Shown: positions 25,546 to 34,900 of the stretch, in pieces
Layout: each line of letters begins with the position of its first letter
How positions within the stretch are numbered: position 1 is the first letter of the stretch
DNA from: Pseudodonghicola sp048268305
GTDB taxonomy: Bacteria > Pseudomonadota > Alphaproteobacteria > Rhodobacterales > Rhodobacteraceae
Assembly (NCBI RefSeq): GCF_048268305.1
Contig: NZ_JBLWVT010000007.1
Location: forward strand, 1 to 64,000
Direction of reading: 5' to 3'
DNA: 64,000 nucleotides
Program-made: the position numbers and the translations under genes
The notes under the pieces: model-generated
Told to the model about the DNA's origin: nothing
The model's database searches: none
Seen by the model: the letters and a program-made list of their open reading frames with translations, nothing else

Positions 25546-26253
25546 TCACCTTCGCAAGGCCATGGTCGTGAGGATCAGCCCCAAGGCAAGGCCGAAGCGC
25601 CCCGGCAGGCGGGTGCCCGCCGCGAAAGGCGGCACCTCATGCAGAAACCGCGCGGTGAAGGTCCCGCTGGTCTGCGGCGCCTCGGCGTCGAAGAGGATCT
25701 CAAGCGTCTGAAACCCGAACACCTGGCGCGAGGCGGGGTATTGCGCCTTATAGGCGCATTCCTTGGCGCTGAAGATCAGCTTGGCCGCAAGGCCCCGCTG
25801 CGCCTCGGGCAGGGGGGCGAGGCGTTCGGCCTCCGCTTCGGTGCAGATCGCCGGGATCAGGTCGAGCGGCAGCGGCGTCGCCTCCTCGAGATCGAGACCA
25901 AGCGCGGCGAAGCTGCGCGCCTCCGCCACTGCGGCGAGGCAGGTGGTGGTGCAATGGCTGATCGTTCCCACCAGCTCCGCGGGCCAGACCGGGGCGCGGT
26001 CGATCCCGTGGGGAATGGCCCGCGCCGGTTGGCCGAGCTGCGCCATGGCGTGCCGCGCCGCAGTCCGTCCGGCGGCGAATTCGCGCAGCCGTTCCGGGCG
26101 CGGCCGGTCCAGCCCCGCGCGCTCCTCGGGCCAGGCGGCAGGCTGCGGCACGCGCGGATCGGTCTCGGCCAGCGCAACGCCTGCCGGAAACAGCCCCCGC
26201 GCCAGGATCAGCGCGGAGGGTTGCGCCGCGGGTCTTCGGACCGGGGCGTTCAT
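25546..26253 (-). CDS. 4'-phosphopantetheinyl transferase (EntD/Sfp type)
   Basis: 235 residues, ATG at 26253 overlapping the NRPS stop (ATGA). GLDLEEATPLP carries the metal-binding Asp, and FSAKECAYKAQYP is the WxxKEA(Y/F)xK-type motif of EntD-like enzymes. HGIDRAPVWP and GTISHC are the upstream conserved blocks. It would load the phosphopantetheine arm onto the PCP (NRPS Ser1473) and the ACP (PKS Ser1818), which makes the pathway self-sufficient. Assignment as the partner of these proteins follows from coupling. Confidence 0.93.
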   Translation of the reverse strand: MNAPVRRPAAQPSALILARGLFPAGVALAETDPRVPQPAAWPEERAGLDRPRPERLREFAAGRTAARHAMAQLGQPARAIPHGIDRAPVWPAELVGTISHCTTTCLAAVAEARSFAALGLDLEEATPLPLDLIPAICTEAEAERLAPLPEAQRGLAAKLIFSAKECAYKAQYPASRQVFGFQTLEILFDAEAPQTSGTFTARFLHEVPPFAAGTRLPGRFGLALGLILTTMALRR

Positions 26254-29200
26254 CCCGCGCGCATCCGCCGACGGTCGCGCATGGCGCGGCGCTTGGACAT
26301 GGTTTCGCTGCGATCCGCCTCGTCGATCGGCTCCGGCCCCTCGGGCTCGGGGCTGCCGCCACCAAGATGCGCCGCCAGCCCGCCAAGGGTGGGGAAGCGG
26401 AAGATATCGGTGATCGACAGATCGGGCCGGCTCAGCGTGCTGCGGATTTCCCGATGCGCCTGCACCGCCAGCAGCGAATGGCCGCCGAGACCGAAGAAAT
26501 TATCCTCCACCGTGATCTCGGCGGCATTGAGGCCGAGGATCCGGGCCCAGATCGCCGCGATCTGCGCCTGGGCGCCGCCGGTGACCGGAGCGGCGGCCTC
26601 GGAGGTGACGCTGGCGGCAATGGCCGGGCGCAACTGCCGGGTGACCTGCGGCGCCGGCAGCGCCTTGCGGTCGATCTTCTTGTTCGGTGTCAGCGGGAAG
26701 GTGTCGAGCCGGACGATATGGGCGGGCACCATCACCTCGGGCAGGTGCCGCGCCAGCTCGGCGCGCAGCACCGCCTCGTCGATCGCCCCATCGGCGGTGA
26801 CATAGCCCACCAGCCTGAGATCGCCGGGCGCCATCTGCCGCGCCACCACCACGGCGGCGCTCACGCCCGGCCAGGCGGCCAGGGCCGCCTCGATCTCGCC
26901 CAACTCGATGCGCTGGCCGCGAATCTTGACCTGGTGGTCAGTGCGGCCGAGGAAATCGAGCTTGCCGTCGATCCGCCAGCGCACCAGATCGCCGGTGCGA
27001 TACATGCGCAGCGGCTCAGGCCCGGTCAGGCCGATCTCGGCAGCGAAGGGATCGGCGGGGAAGCGTTCCGCCGTCAGGTCCTCGCGTTCCCAATAGCCGC
27101 GGGTCACCCCGGCGCCGCCGATATAAAGCTCTCCCGGAACCCCGATGGGGGCGGGGCGGCCGGTCTCGTCCAGCACGTAGACGCCGGTATTGGCGATCGG
27201 CGTGCCGACGTTGACGGTGCCGCGCGGGGCGGGGCCCACCGCCTCGCAGGTCGACCAGATGGTGGTTTCGGTCGGGCCGTACATGTTGAGGATCTGCGCC
27301 CCGGTGCATTCGCGCAGATCGGCGACCAGATCGCCCGGCAGCGCCTCGCCCCCGACCAGCAGATGCTTGACCCGGCCAAGCGCCAGCCGCGCCTCGTCGT
27401 TCATGGCGATCATCCGCGCCATCGAGGGGGTGCATTGCATATGGGTGGCGTTGTGGCGGATGATCTGCGCGGCGAGCGAGAAATCGTCCGCCTCGGGTTC
27501 ACTGGGCGCATTGGCTCGCTTCAGCACCTGGGCCAGCGGCTTCAGCCCTTCGAGCACCAGATCGGGGGCGATGCCATAGTCGATCAGACAGGCGATCTCG
27601 TCCACGCCGATGCGCTTGAGCTGTTCGACCCGGGCCAGACCGTCGGCCACCGTGCCGAAGAGGCCGGACTCCTCGAAATACCGCTCGAAGGCGAAATCGA
27701 GGATCGCCTCCAGCTCTTCCGCGCCCAGCATGCCCAGATCCATGTCGAAGGCATTGCTCACCCCCTTGGGTTTCTTGAAGGCGGGGAAGGCCCAGGCGTA
27801 TTGCTTGATCAGCGCGGCGGCGGAGCGGAGATAGTCCTTCATCGGCCCGCGGGCGACCTCGGCCGCCTGCTCGCGGGTCTCGGCCAGATAGCTGTGCAGC
27901 ATCAGGGTGACGGTGAAGTCGGCCGGATCATGGCCGGCCTCGCGCAGGGCGGCGTGATAGAGGCGGATCTTCTCGCCCACCTCCTCGATCGACTGGCCCA
28001 GCAGGTGGGTCAGCACATTGGCGCCGATGCGGCCGGCCTCGATCCAGGTTTCGGGGTTGCCGGCGGTGGTGACCCAGATCGCCAGTTCCTTCGACACCGG
28101 CCGCGGCTGGGTGACCACGGCGTGCATTGATCCGTCGGCCTTGGGGAATTCAACCGCCTCGCCACGCCAGAGCTTGCGCAGGGTTTCGATGGTGGCGAAC
28201 ATCGCCGGCTTGTTGTGCGGCGGCGTGTTCTCGGGGCGCAGGATGAAATCGTCGGGTTGCCAGCCCGAGGCGATGCCAAGCGCCACCCGTCCGTTGGTCA
28301 GGTTGTCGATCACCGCCCATTCCTCGGCGATGCGCGCGGGATGGTGCAGGGGGGCGACGCAGCTTCCCGCGCGCACGGCGATGTTCTGGGTCACCGCCGC
28401 GACGGCGGCGCCGGTCACGGCGGGGTTCGGATAGGGGCCGCCGAAGGCGTGGAAGTGGCGCTCCGGCGTCCAGACCGCGTTGAAGCCGTTGGCATCGGCG
28501 AATTTGGCGCCTTCCAGCAGCAATTCGTATTTCTTCGGGCCGACGCCGTCGTCATTGCCCCAATACATCAGGTTGAAGTCGATCCGCCGATCGCTCACCG
28601 CCAGCGGGCCTTTCGAGACCACGGCGCGGTTCTCGTCTCCAGAAAGCACCAGCTTGAAGCCGCGCGCCAGCGTCCAGAACAGTTCCAGCACCGAGATATC
28701 GAAGCTGAGGCTGGTCACCGCGAACCAGGTGCCGTTTTCCGGCACGCCGATGCGGTCGTCCATGCCGGCGAAGAAGTTCGACACGTTGCGATGTTCGACC
28801 ATCACCCCCTTGGGCAGGCCGGTGGAGCCGGAGGTATAGATCAGATAGGCCAGATCAGCGCCGCTGGCGCCGCCGTCGACATTGGCGGCCTCGGGTCCGA
28901 GGCCTTCGACCTTGAGGATCTGCGCCGCATGTTCGGGCAGATCGCCCTCGAGCCCTGCGGAAGTGACGATCACCTGCGCCCGGCTGTCGCGGATGTAATG
29001 GGCGATGCGGTCGGCCGGATAGACCGGGTCGAGCGGCACATAGGCGCCGCCGGCCTTGAGGATGCCGAGCGCCGCAATCACCAGCTCGGGCGAGCGATTG
29101 AGGAACAGACCCACATGCGCGCCGGGCGCCACCCCCATGCCGCTGAGCGCGGCGGCGACGCCATTGGCGCGGGCGTTCAGTTCGGCATAGCTCAGGCTCT

Positions 29201-30893
29201 GGTCCTCGAAGACCAGCGCGGTGGCCTCGGGGGTCTTCTCGACCTGCAGCTCGAAGGCGCGATGGATGGTCAGCTCGGGGTCGAAGGCCGCCTGGGTGGC
29301 GTTCCAGCTTTCCACCGTCTTGCGCCGTTCCGAGGCGGGCAGGATATCGAGCGCCCCCAGAAGGCTGTCATCGGCCATGGCGGCAATGGTGGCAAAGGCC
29401 TTTTCCAGCCGGCGGGCCAGCAGCTCGGCCGCGTCCTCGTTCAGCCGGGTCTTGTCGATATAAAGCGTCGCGCGTTCGTCCCGCAGGGAGACGGTGGCGA
29501 TGCTGTCGGGTACCGGGCCGGTGCCGCACAGCCCCAGCGCGATCCCCGGCGCGCCGGCCCAGGTGATCTGCGGGTCGCGGGCGATCAGGTCGCGGGCGAT
29601 ACCGCCGGCCGCGGCCATGTCCCGCGCGGTGGCCAGCGCCTGCCCGGTCTCGGCCAGGGTGGCGCCGTTGCGGACTTGCAGCGGCACCCAGCCGGAGACA
29701 TAGCCTGGCGCCAGTTGCTCCGAGGCGACGACGGCGGGGGTGGTCAGGGCCACATCGGCGAAGTCCTCGCCGCTGCTGGACAATCCCCAGGCCAGCGCCG
29801 CCAGCGCCGCGCGCTCGGGGTTGAGCCCGTCCGGCAGGGCGATGCGCAGGGCGTCCCACTCTGGCGCCGCCGTGGCGGCATGGGCCAACGGCACCGGCAT
29901 CGGATGCATCGCCGCCAATGCCCGGCGCCATTGCGCCTTGTCGCGGATCGCGGCGGAGATCGCGTTGGTCAGATGCGAGGCCTGGGTGGCATCGGGCGAG
30001 GGGAGGGAGGCACCGGGGCTGACCAGATCGGTGGCGGTGAGGGCGATGCCCTCGGGGGTGGTGAGCGCCGACAGCCGCAGCGCGCCTTCGCTGGTCGCAA
30101 CCGTGAGCCCCTGGCCGTCGACCGCCATCACCGTGCCGGGCAGGCCCTGCGCCGGCCCCGCCAGATCGGCCGTGCCGACCAGAACCACCTGACCTGCGAT
30201 CTCGATCTTCGGGCAGGCGATCGGGTTCCAGTAGCCGCCGAAATCCAGGGCGCGCACCAAGGCCGCCAGTTGATTGGCCGGGCGGTGGAAATTCAGCCGG
30301 GCCGCCGCCTCGGGCCGGGCATCGCGGGGGTAATAGCTGCGCAGGCTCAGATCCTGCACCTGCCGGTCGGGCGCGCCGGTCTCGAGCTGGGCGATCAACC
30401 GCGGGAAGCTGTCCATCGCCGCGGCATAGCATTTCGAGTTCAGGGTGAAGGCGGTGTCCTCGGGCGCGATGGCGACCGGCTCCTGCACCAGGATGTCGCC
30501 CTCGTCGATGCCGCCTTCGATCATGTGCCAGGTGATGGCGTAATCGGTCTCTTCGTTGATCAGCGCCCAGACCGGGGCGTTCAGCCCGGCATAGCGCGGC
30601 AGCGGACCGTCATGGAAGTTGACCGCGCCCTTGGCGGGCAGCGCCAGAACGACGTCCGGGATCACGTTGAGGTTGGCGATGGACAGCAGCCAGTCGAAAT
30701 CGCCCGCGCCGAACCGCTCTGCCAGCATGGCGATCTTGGTTTCGACCGGCAGACCCAGACCTTCGGCCCAGGTGCGGATATCGGGATCGCGCGAGACCAC
30801 GGCGCGGATGGTGTGGCCGGCGTCGCGCAGGGCGTCGCCGCAGCCGATCAGGAGGGATTCGTTACCAATCAATACACAGGAAAAAGCGGTCAT
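26250..30893 (-). CDS. NRPS: formyltransferase – half C – A split by luciferase-like monooxygenase – PCP
   Basis: 1547 residues. 1-~240: formyltransferase-like domain with VNFHDGPLPRYAG (Asn92, His94) and GGIDEGDIL (127-135). ~290-520: the C-terminal half of a condensation domain; no HHxxxDG is present. ~540-760 and ~1135-1415: adenylation domain with YTSGSTGLPKG, FDISVLELF (the Asp that holds the alpha-amino group), MYGPTETT, YRTGDLVRW and NKKIDRK. ~765-1130: an FMN-dependent luciferase-like monooxygenase inserted between A4 and A5, as in the MupA/Atu3671 type. ~1440-1510: PCP with LGGHSLL (Ser1473). No release domain, so the chain should pass to the PKS. It lies nine bases after the GT2 gene. 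Confidence 0.93.
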   Translation of the reverse strand: MTAFSCVLIGNESLLIGCGDALRDAGHTIRAVVSRDPDIRTWAEGLGLPVETKIAMLAERFGAGDFDWLLSIANLNVIPDVVLALPAKGAVNFHDGPLPRYAGLNAPVWALINEETDYAITWHMIEGGIDEGDILVQEPVAIAPEDTAFTLNSKCYAAAMDSFPRLIAQLETGAPDRQVQDLSLRSYYPRDARPEAAARLNFHRPANQLAALVRALDFGGYWNPIACPKIEIAGQVVLVGTADLAGPAQGLPGTVMAVDGQGLTVATSEGALRLSALTTPEGIALTATDLVSPGASLPSPDATQASHLTNAISAAIRDKAQWRRALAAMHPMPVPLAHAATAAPEWDALRIALPDGLNPERAALAALAWGLSSSGEDFADVALTTPAVVASEQLAPGYVSGWVPLQVRNGATLAETGQALATARDMAAAGGIARDLIARDPQITWAGAPGIALGLCGTGPVPDSIATVSLRDERATLYIDKTRLNEDAAELLARRLEKAFATIAAMADDSLLGALDILPASERRKTVESWNATQAAFDPELTIHRAFELQVEKTPEATALVFEDQSLSYAELNARANGVAAALSGMGVAPGAHVGLFLNRSPELVIAALGILKAGGAYVPLDPVYPADRIAHYIRDSRAQVIVTSAGLEGDLPEHAAQILKVEGLGPEAANVDGGASGADLAYLIYTSGSTGLPKGVMVEHRNVSNFFAGMDDRIGVPENGTWFAVTSLSFDISVLELFWTLARGFKLVLSGDENRAVVSKGPLAVSDRRIDFNLMYWGNDDGVGPKKYELLLEGAKFADANGFNAVWTPERHFHAFGGPYPNPAVTGAAVAAVTQNIAVRAGSCVAPLHHPARIAEEWAVIDNLTNGRVALGIASGWQPDDFILRPENTPPHNKPAMFATIETLRKLWRGEAVEFPKADGSMHAVVTQPRPVSKELAIWVTTAGNPETWIEAGRIGANVLTHLLGQSIEEVGEKIRLYHAALREAGHDPADFTVTLMLHSYLAETREQAAEVARGPMKDYLRSAAALIKQYAWAFPAFKKPKGVSNAFDMDLGMLGAEELEAILDFAFERYFEESGLFGTVADGLARVEQLKRIGVDEIACLIDYGIAPDLVLEGLKPLAQVLKRANAPSEPEADDFSLAAQIIRHNATHMQCTPSMARMIAMNDEARLALGRVKHLLVGGEALPGDLVADLRECTGAQILNMYGPTETTIWSTCEAVGPAPRGTVNVGTPIANTGVYVLDETGRPAPIGVPGELYIGGAGVTRGYWEREDLTAERFPADPFAAEIGLTGPEPLRMYRTGDLVRWRIDGKLDFLGRTDHQVKIRGQRIELGEIEAALAAWPGVSAAVVVARQMAPGDLRLVGYVTADGAIDEAVLRAELARHLPEVMVPAHIVRLDTFPLTPNKKIDRKALPAPQVTRQLRPAIAASVTSEAAAPVTGGAQAQIAAIWARILGLNAAEITVEDNFFGLGGHSLLAVQAHREIRSTLSRPDLSITDIFRFPTLGGLAAHLGGGSPEPEGPEPIDEADRSETMSKRRAMRDRRRMRAG

Positions 30894-30902
30894 TTGCTGT
30901 CC

Positions 30903-31904
30903 TCAACGAGGGGTGGCGGTAAAAGGCGAGACGGGCGCGCGGGGTTTGAGCCCCGGCCCGACACTATGGGCGACGAGATCGCGCAGGAAATGATCTGGAT
31001 CAGCCTGCGGCTTGCCCTGCAGCAGCCGGCGCAGGCCCCAGACCGATTGTCCGGCCACCCGGGCCAGCGTCGCGGCCAGGGCATAGGCGGCCCCATGGGT
31101 CTTGGTGAAGTAATAGCGGCGCGAGTCGAACCAATACCCCGGGGTCCGGCTCCAGCGCTTCATGCCGGTGGAGACGGAGCCCAGATGCATGATCCGGCTT
31201 TCGGGGACGAACCAGCATTGCCAGCCGGCCTGCGCCGCCCGATGGCAAAGCTCGGTCTCCTCGTAATAGAGGAAGAAGGTCTCGTCGAAGCCGCCGATCT
31301 GGTGGATCATCTCGGCCCGCAGCATCAGGCTGGCGCCGGCGGTCCAGTCGATCTGCGTCGCCCGATCGGGGACCGGCAGGGCAATGATGGAATTCTTCAG
31401 CAGACGCGAGAAGACGCCGGTGCGCGCCGCCGTCTCGAACTCTCCGGCGGCGGAGGGGAAGCGGAAGGCGGTCTGATGTGGCGCGCCGTCCTCGCCATAG
31501 ACGAAGCTGCCGGCGAACCCGGCCTTGGGGTGGGCGATCAGGAAATCGCGCAGCGCGGCGATGGTGCCGGCCTCGGGAAAGGCGTCGGAGTTCAGCAGGT
31601 AATAGAAATCCGGCGCCGCACCAGAGGCGAGGCCGGCGGCCATGCCGACATTCATCCCCGCGCCGAAGCCGCCGTTATGGTCCGAGGCGATCACCCTGAG
31701 CCGGCCGGAGGCGAGCCATCCGCGCGCCTCGGCCGCCGCGCGGATGGTCTCGAACGATCCGTCGCCGGAATCGTTGTCGACGATCACGATCTCGCCGGCG
31801 ACATGCTCCATGGCGATCAGCGCCGCCTCGGCCGACCGCAGGGTCAGATCGGGGGTGCGGAAGTTCAGAAGCACGGTCAGGACAGTGGGGGCGGTCATCG
31901 TCAT
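30903..31904 (-). CDS. glycosyltransferase family 2 (rhamnosyltransferase-like) between PKS and NRPS
   Basis: 333 residues. The ATG at 31904 shares one base with the PKS stop (TGATG); the longer open frame lies inside the PKS gene and is rejected. VLTVLLNFRTPDLTLRSAEA, IVIVDNDSGDGS, NGGFGAGMN and YLLNSDAFPE are the COG1216-type GT-A blocks, and GGFDETFFLYYEETELCHR the acceptor-side motif. Coupling between two assembly-line genes suggests that the product, or the carrier it is placed on, is glycosylated. Confidence 0.9.
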   Translation of the reverse strand: MTMTAPTVLTVLLNFRTPDLTLRSAEAALIAMEHVAGEIVIVDNDSGDGSFETIRAAAEARGWLASGRLRVIASDHNGGFGAGMNVGMAAGLASGAAPDFYYLLNSDAFPEAGTIAALRDFLIAHPKAGFAGSFVYGEDGAPHQTAFRFPSAAGEFETAARTGVFSRLLKNSIIALPVPDRATQIDWTAGASLMLRAEMIHQIGGFDETFFLYYEETELCHRAAQAGWQCWFVPESRIMHLGSVSTGMKRWSRTPGYWFDSRRYYFTKTHGAAYALAATLARVAGQSVWGLRRLLQGKPQADPDHFLRDLVAHSVGPGLKPRAPVSPFTATPR

Positions 31905-34900
31905 CACTCCGCCGCCTGCCGATGGTCGCCCGAAACCTCGGGGCTGTCGGGCGGCAGCCCGGCCTCGGCCTTGTCGATAAAGGTCTTCATCTTCTCGGCC
32001 AGCACGCTGACATTCGGGACCAGCACCATGGAATCGTGATCCCCCGGTACCTCGACCACCTGGGTGCGCGGCACGTGGGCGGTCCATTGGTTGTCGTCGA
32101 AGACATATTCGCGCGCCGCGCTCACCCAATTGCCGCCCGACACCTTCCAGTGCCGGTCGAGCGGCGGGCGGAACAGCACCATCGGCCCGTTCCAGGGCTT
32201 GAGGTCATAGGCGGTCAGCGAATCGCGGAAGGCGGCTTCGATCTTTTCGTTGTTGAAGCTGGTGCCGGTGCTGACCAGCGCCGGGGCGCCACGACGCTTC
32301 TGCAGTTCCCAACGGATGCGGTTGCCGGCCCATTCGCTCAGGTATCCGGCACCCTTGCGGCGCAACTCCTGCAGCTTGATCAGCGCCTTGTCCTGCGAAC
32401 TGAGCGTTGGGCGGACGGGCAGGGGCGTATCCAGCATGACCAGCAGCGCCACCTTTTCACCCGCCGCTTCAAGCTGGCGCGCGATCTCATAGGCGGTGAT
32501 GCCGCCGCCCGAGAAGCCGCCCAGCAGATAGGGCCCATGCGGCTGCACCTGGCGCAGCTCGGCGATGTAATCGGCGGCGGCCTCCTCCATCCGGTGGTGC
32601 GGCTCGTCGCCGCCGATCAGCCCGCGCGCCTGCAGCCCCCAGACCGGCCGGTCGCGGCCCAGCATCAGCGCAAGATGGCGCAGGTTCAGCACGTTGCCGA
32701 ACATGCCGGCGACCAGGAAGAACGGGGTGCGGGCCGCGGCGCCACCCTTGTGCAGCGCCACCAGATGGGTGAAGGCCGGGGCGGCCTCTGCCTGCGGCGG
32801 AGTCTCACCTTCCACGGCCTCGCCAGTCACCCCGGTGCGCGCGGCGATGAGCCCGGCCAGCGCGGCGACGCTCGGCGCCTCGAACAGGGTGGCGAGCGGG
32901 AATTCGACGTTATAGAGCCGGCTGATCCGGGCGAAGAGCCGCACGGCGATCAGCGAATGGCCGCCAAGGTCGAAGAAGCTGTCGTTCACCCCGACCCGCG
33001 CCACCCCGAGAAGCGAGGAGAAGAGACCGGCTAGGGTCTTTTCCACCTCGGTCGCGGGGGCGACATAATCGGTGTCCAGATCGGGGCGATCAAAGCTTTG
33101 CGCCTCGTCCGGTTTCGGCGCGCTGACCCTTGCGGCCTGGGTGATCAGCGCCGGCAGGTCGAGCGTGCTGATCAGCACCTGCGGCGCCCCCAGCGCCAGC
33201 GCCCGGCGCAGCGCCTCGGGCCCTTCCTCGGGGCGGATGCCTTGGGTGATATTGTGCCGCAGCCGCTGTTCCTCGGGGCTGAGCGGCGCGTCGTGCGACG
33301 CCGCCACCAGCCCGAGATCGGCGGCCTGCGCATCGGGTTTACTGGGCGCGGTGAACTCCAGCGTGCCGGCGGTGCGGGTCATCTGGAAGCCTTCGATCTC
33401 GACACAGACATTGCCCTCAGGGTCGGTCAGGGTGACATCGAAGCTGGCGAAACCCTCCGCCGCAGCGCTGCCCGGGGTCAGCCGCATCCAGCTGCGGATC
33501 TCGCCCGGCAGGGGGGCGAAGACGCGGATGGCGCGATAGCTGACCGGCACCCAGAGGGCGCCGTCGTCATAGCCCGGCGCCAGCGCGATGGCCCAGCCGG
33601 TGGCGAGGTCGAGCAGCCCCGGATGCATCAGATAGCCCTTGGCCAGATCGCCCCGGCACTGTTGTGGCAGGCTCAGCGTGGCGAGCCCTTCGCCCGCGCC
33701 CATGGCACGACGGCGCAGCACCTGCCAGCGCGGGCCGAAGCGCAGATGCGCCTCTTGCGGGGAATGCAGGCACTCCTCCGGTCCCGCCAGCTCCGGCGCG
33801 CCGCAGCGCGCGGCGATCGCGGCCAGATCGAGCGGCGCGGGGCGGGCCAGATCGGCGCGGGGCAGGATCTGCGCCTGGGCGTTCAGCTCGTACCCCGCGG
33901 CCTCTTCGGCGCCGAGGGCGGAATGCACGGTCAGGTTCAGGCTCGCCTCGTCGGCCTCCAGCCGCAGGACGGCGCGGCGGGGCTGGTCGTTCGCCACCCG
34001 CAGCGGTCTGAGGAAATAGAGATCGCGGATCTCGTAAGGCGCGGCGATGCCCTGGGCCGCCATCGCCTCTGCCGCCAGTTCGATATAGCCGGTCCCGGGC
34101 AACAGCGCCTCGCCCGCGGCGGTGCGGTGCTGGTCGAACACCCAGGTCTCCTGCGCGTCATAGGTCGACACGAACAGGCGATTGCCGGCGGCATCAAAGC
34201 CGGTCTCGCGCAACAGCGGCTGGTCGCACTCCACCCGCTCGCTCGGCTTGCCGGCGCTGTCGCGGGCGGACATGGCATCGGCCGCCATGCCGACCTGCGA
34301 CCAGACGCCCCAATCGACCGCCATCACCCGCGTCGCGGCGCCCTTGCGGCCCTGGGCGAAGGCGTTGAGATATTCGTTCGCCGCCACATAGTCGATCTGC
34401 CCCGCCGGTGCCGTCGCGGTGGAGGAGGAGGAGAACAGCACCATCACCTCGACCATCCCGTCGGGGAAGAGGGTGTCGAGCACCCTGAGGCCGGTGACTT
34501 TCGGCGCGAAGACCTGGGCGACGCCGCTTTCGGTCTTGGCGAGGATGGGGCCATCGTCGATCTGGCCGGCGGCATGGATCACCCCGGTCACCGCGCCAAA
34601 GCGCTCCTCGGCCTCGGCCACTGCGGCGCGCATGCGGTCGATGTTGCAGACATCCGCCGCGATCGCCATCACCGCGCCCTGGCCGATCGCCTCAAGTTCC
34701 TGCAGCGCGCGGATGCGGCGGGCGGTGCGGTCGCCGGGGGCATGGCTGGCGAGATAGCCCGCCCAATCGTCGCGGGCGGGCAGGGGATCGCGGGCCAGCA
34801 GGATCACATTGGCGCCGTGGTCGCGCATCAGCTCGGCCGCCAGCGTCAGCCCGATGCCGCCGAAGCCGCCGGTGATCAGATAGGTGCCGCCAGCCTTCCA

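Noticed and set aside
28215..32039. 1274-codon open frame antisense to the NRPS and GT2 genes
   Set aside because: Same GC effect; its composition is not protein-like and it crosses two real genes.
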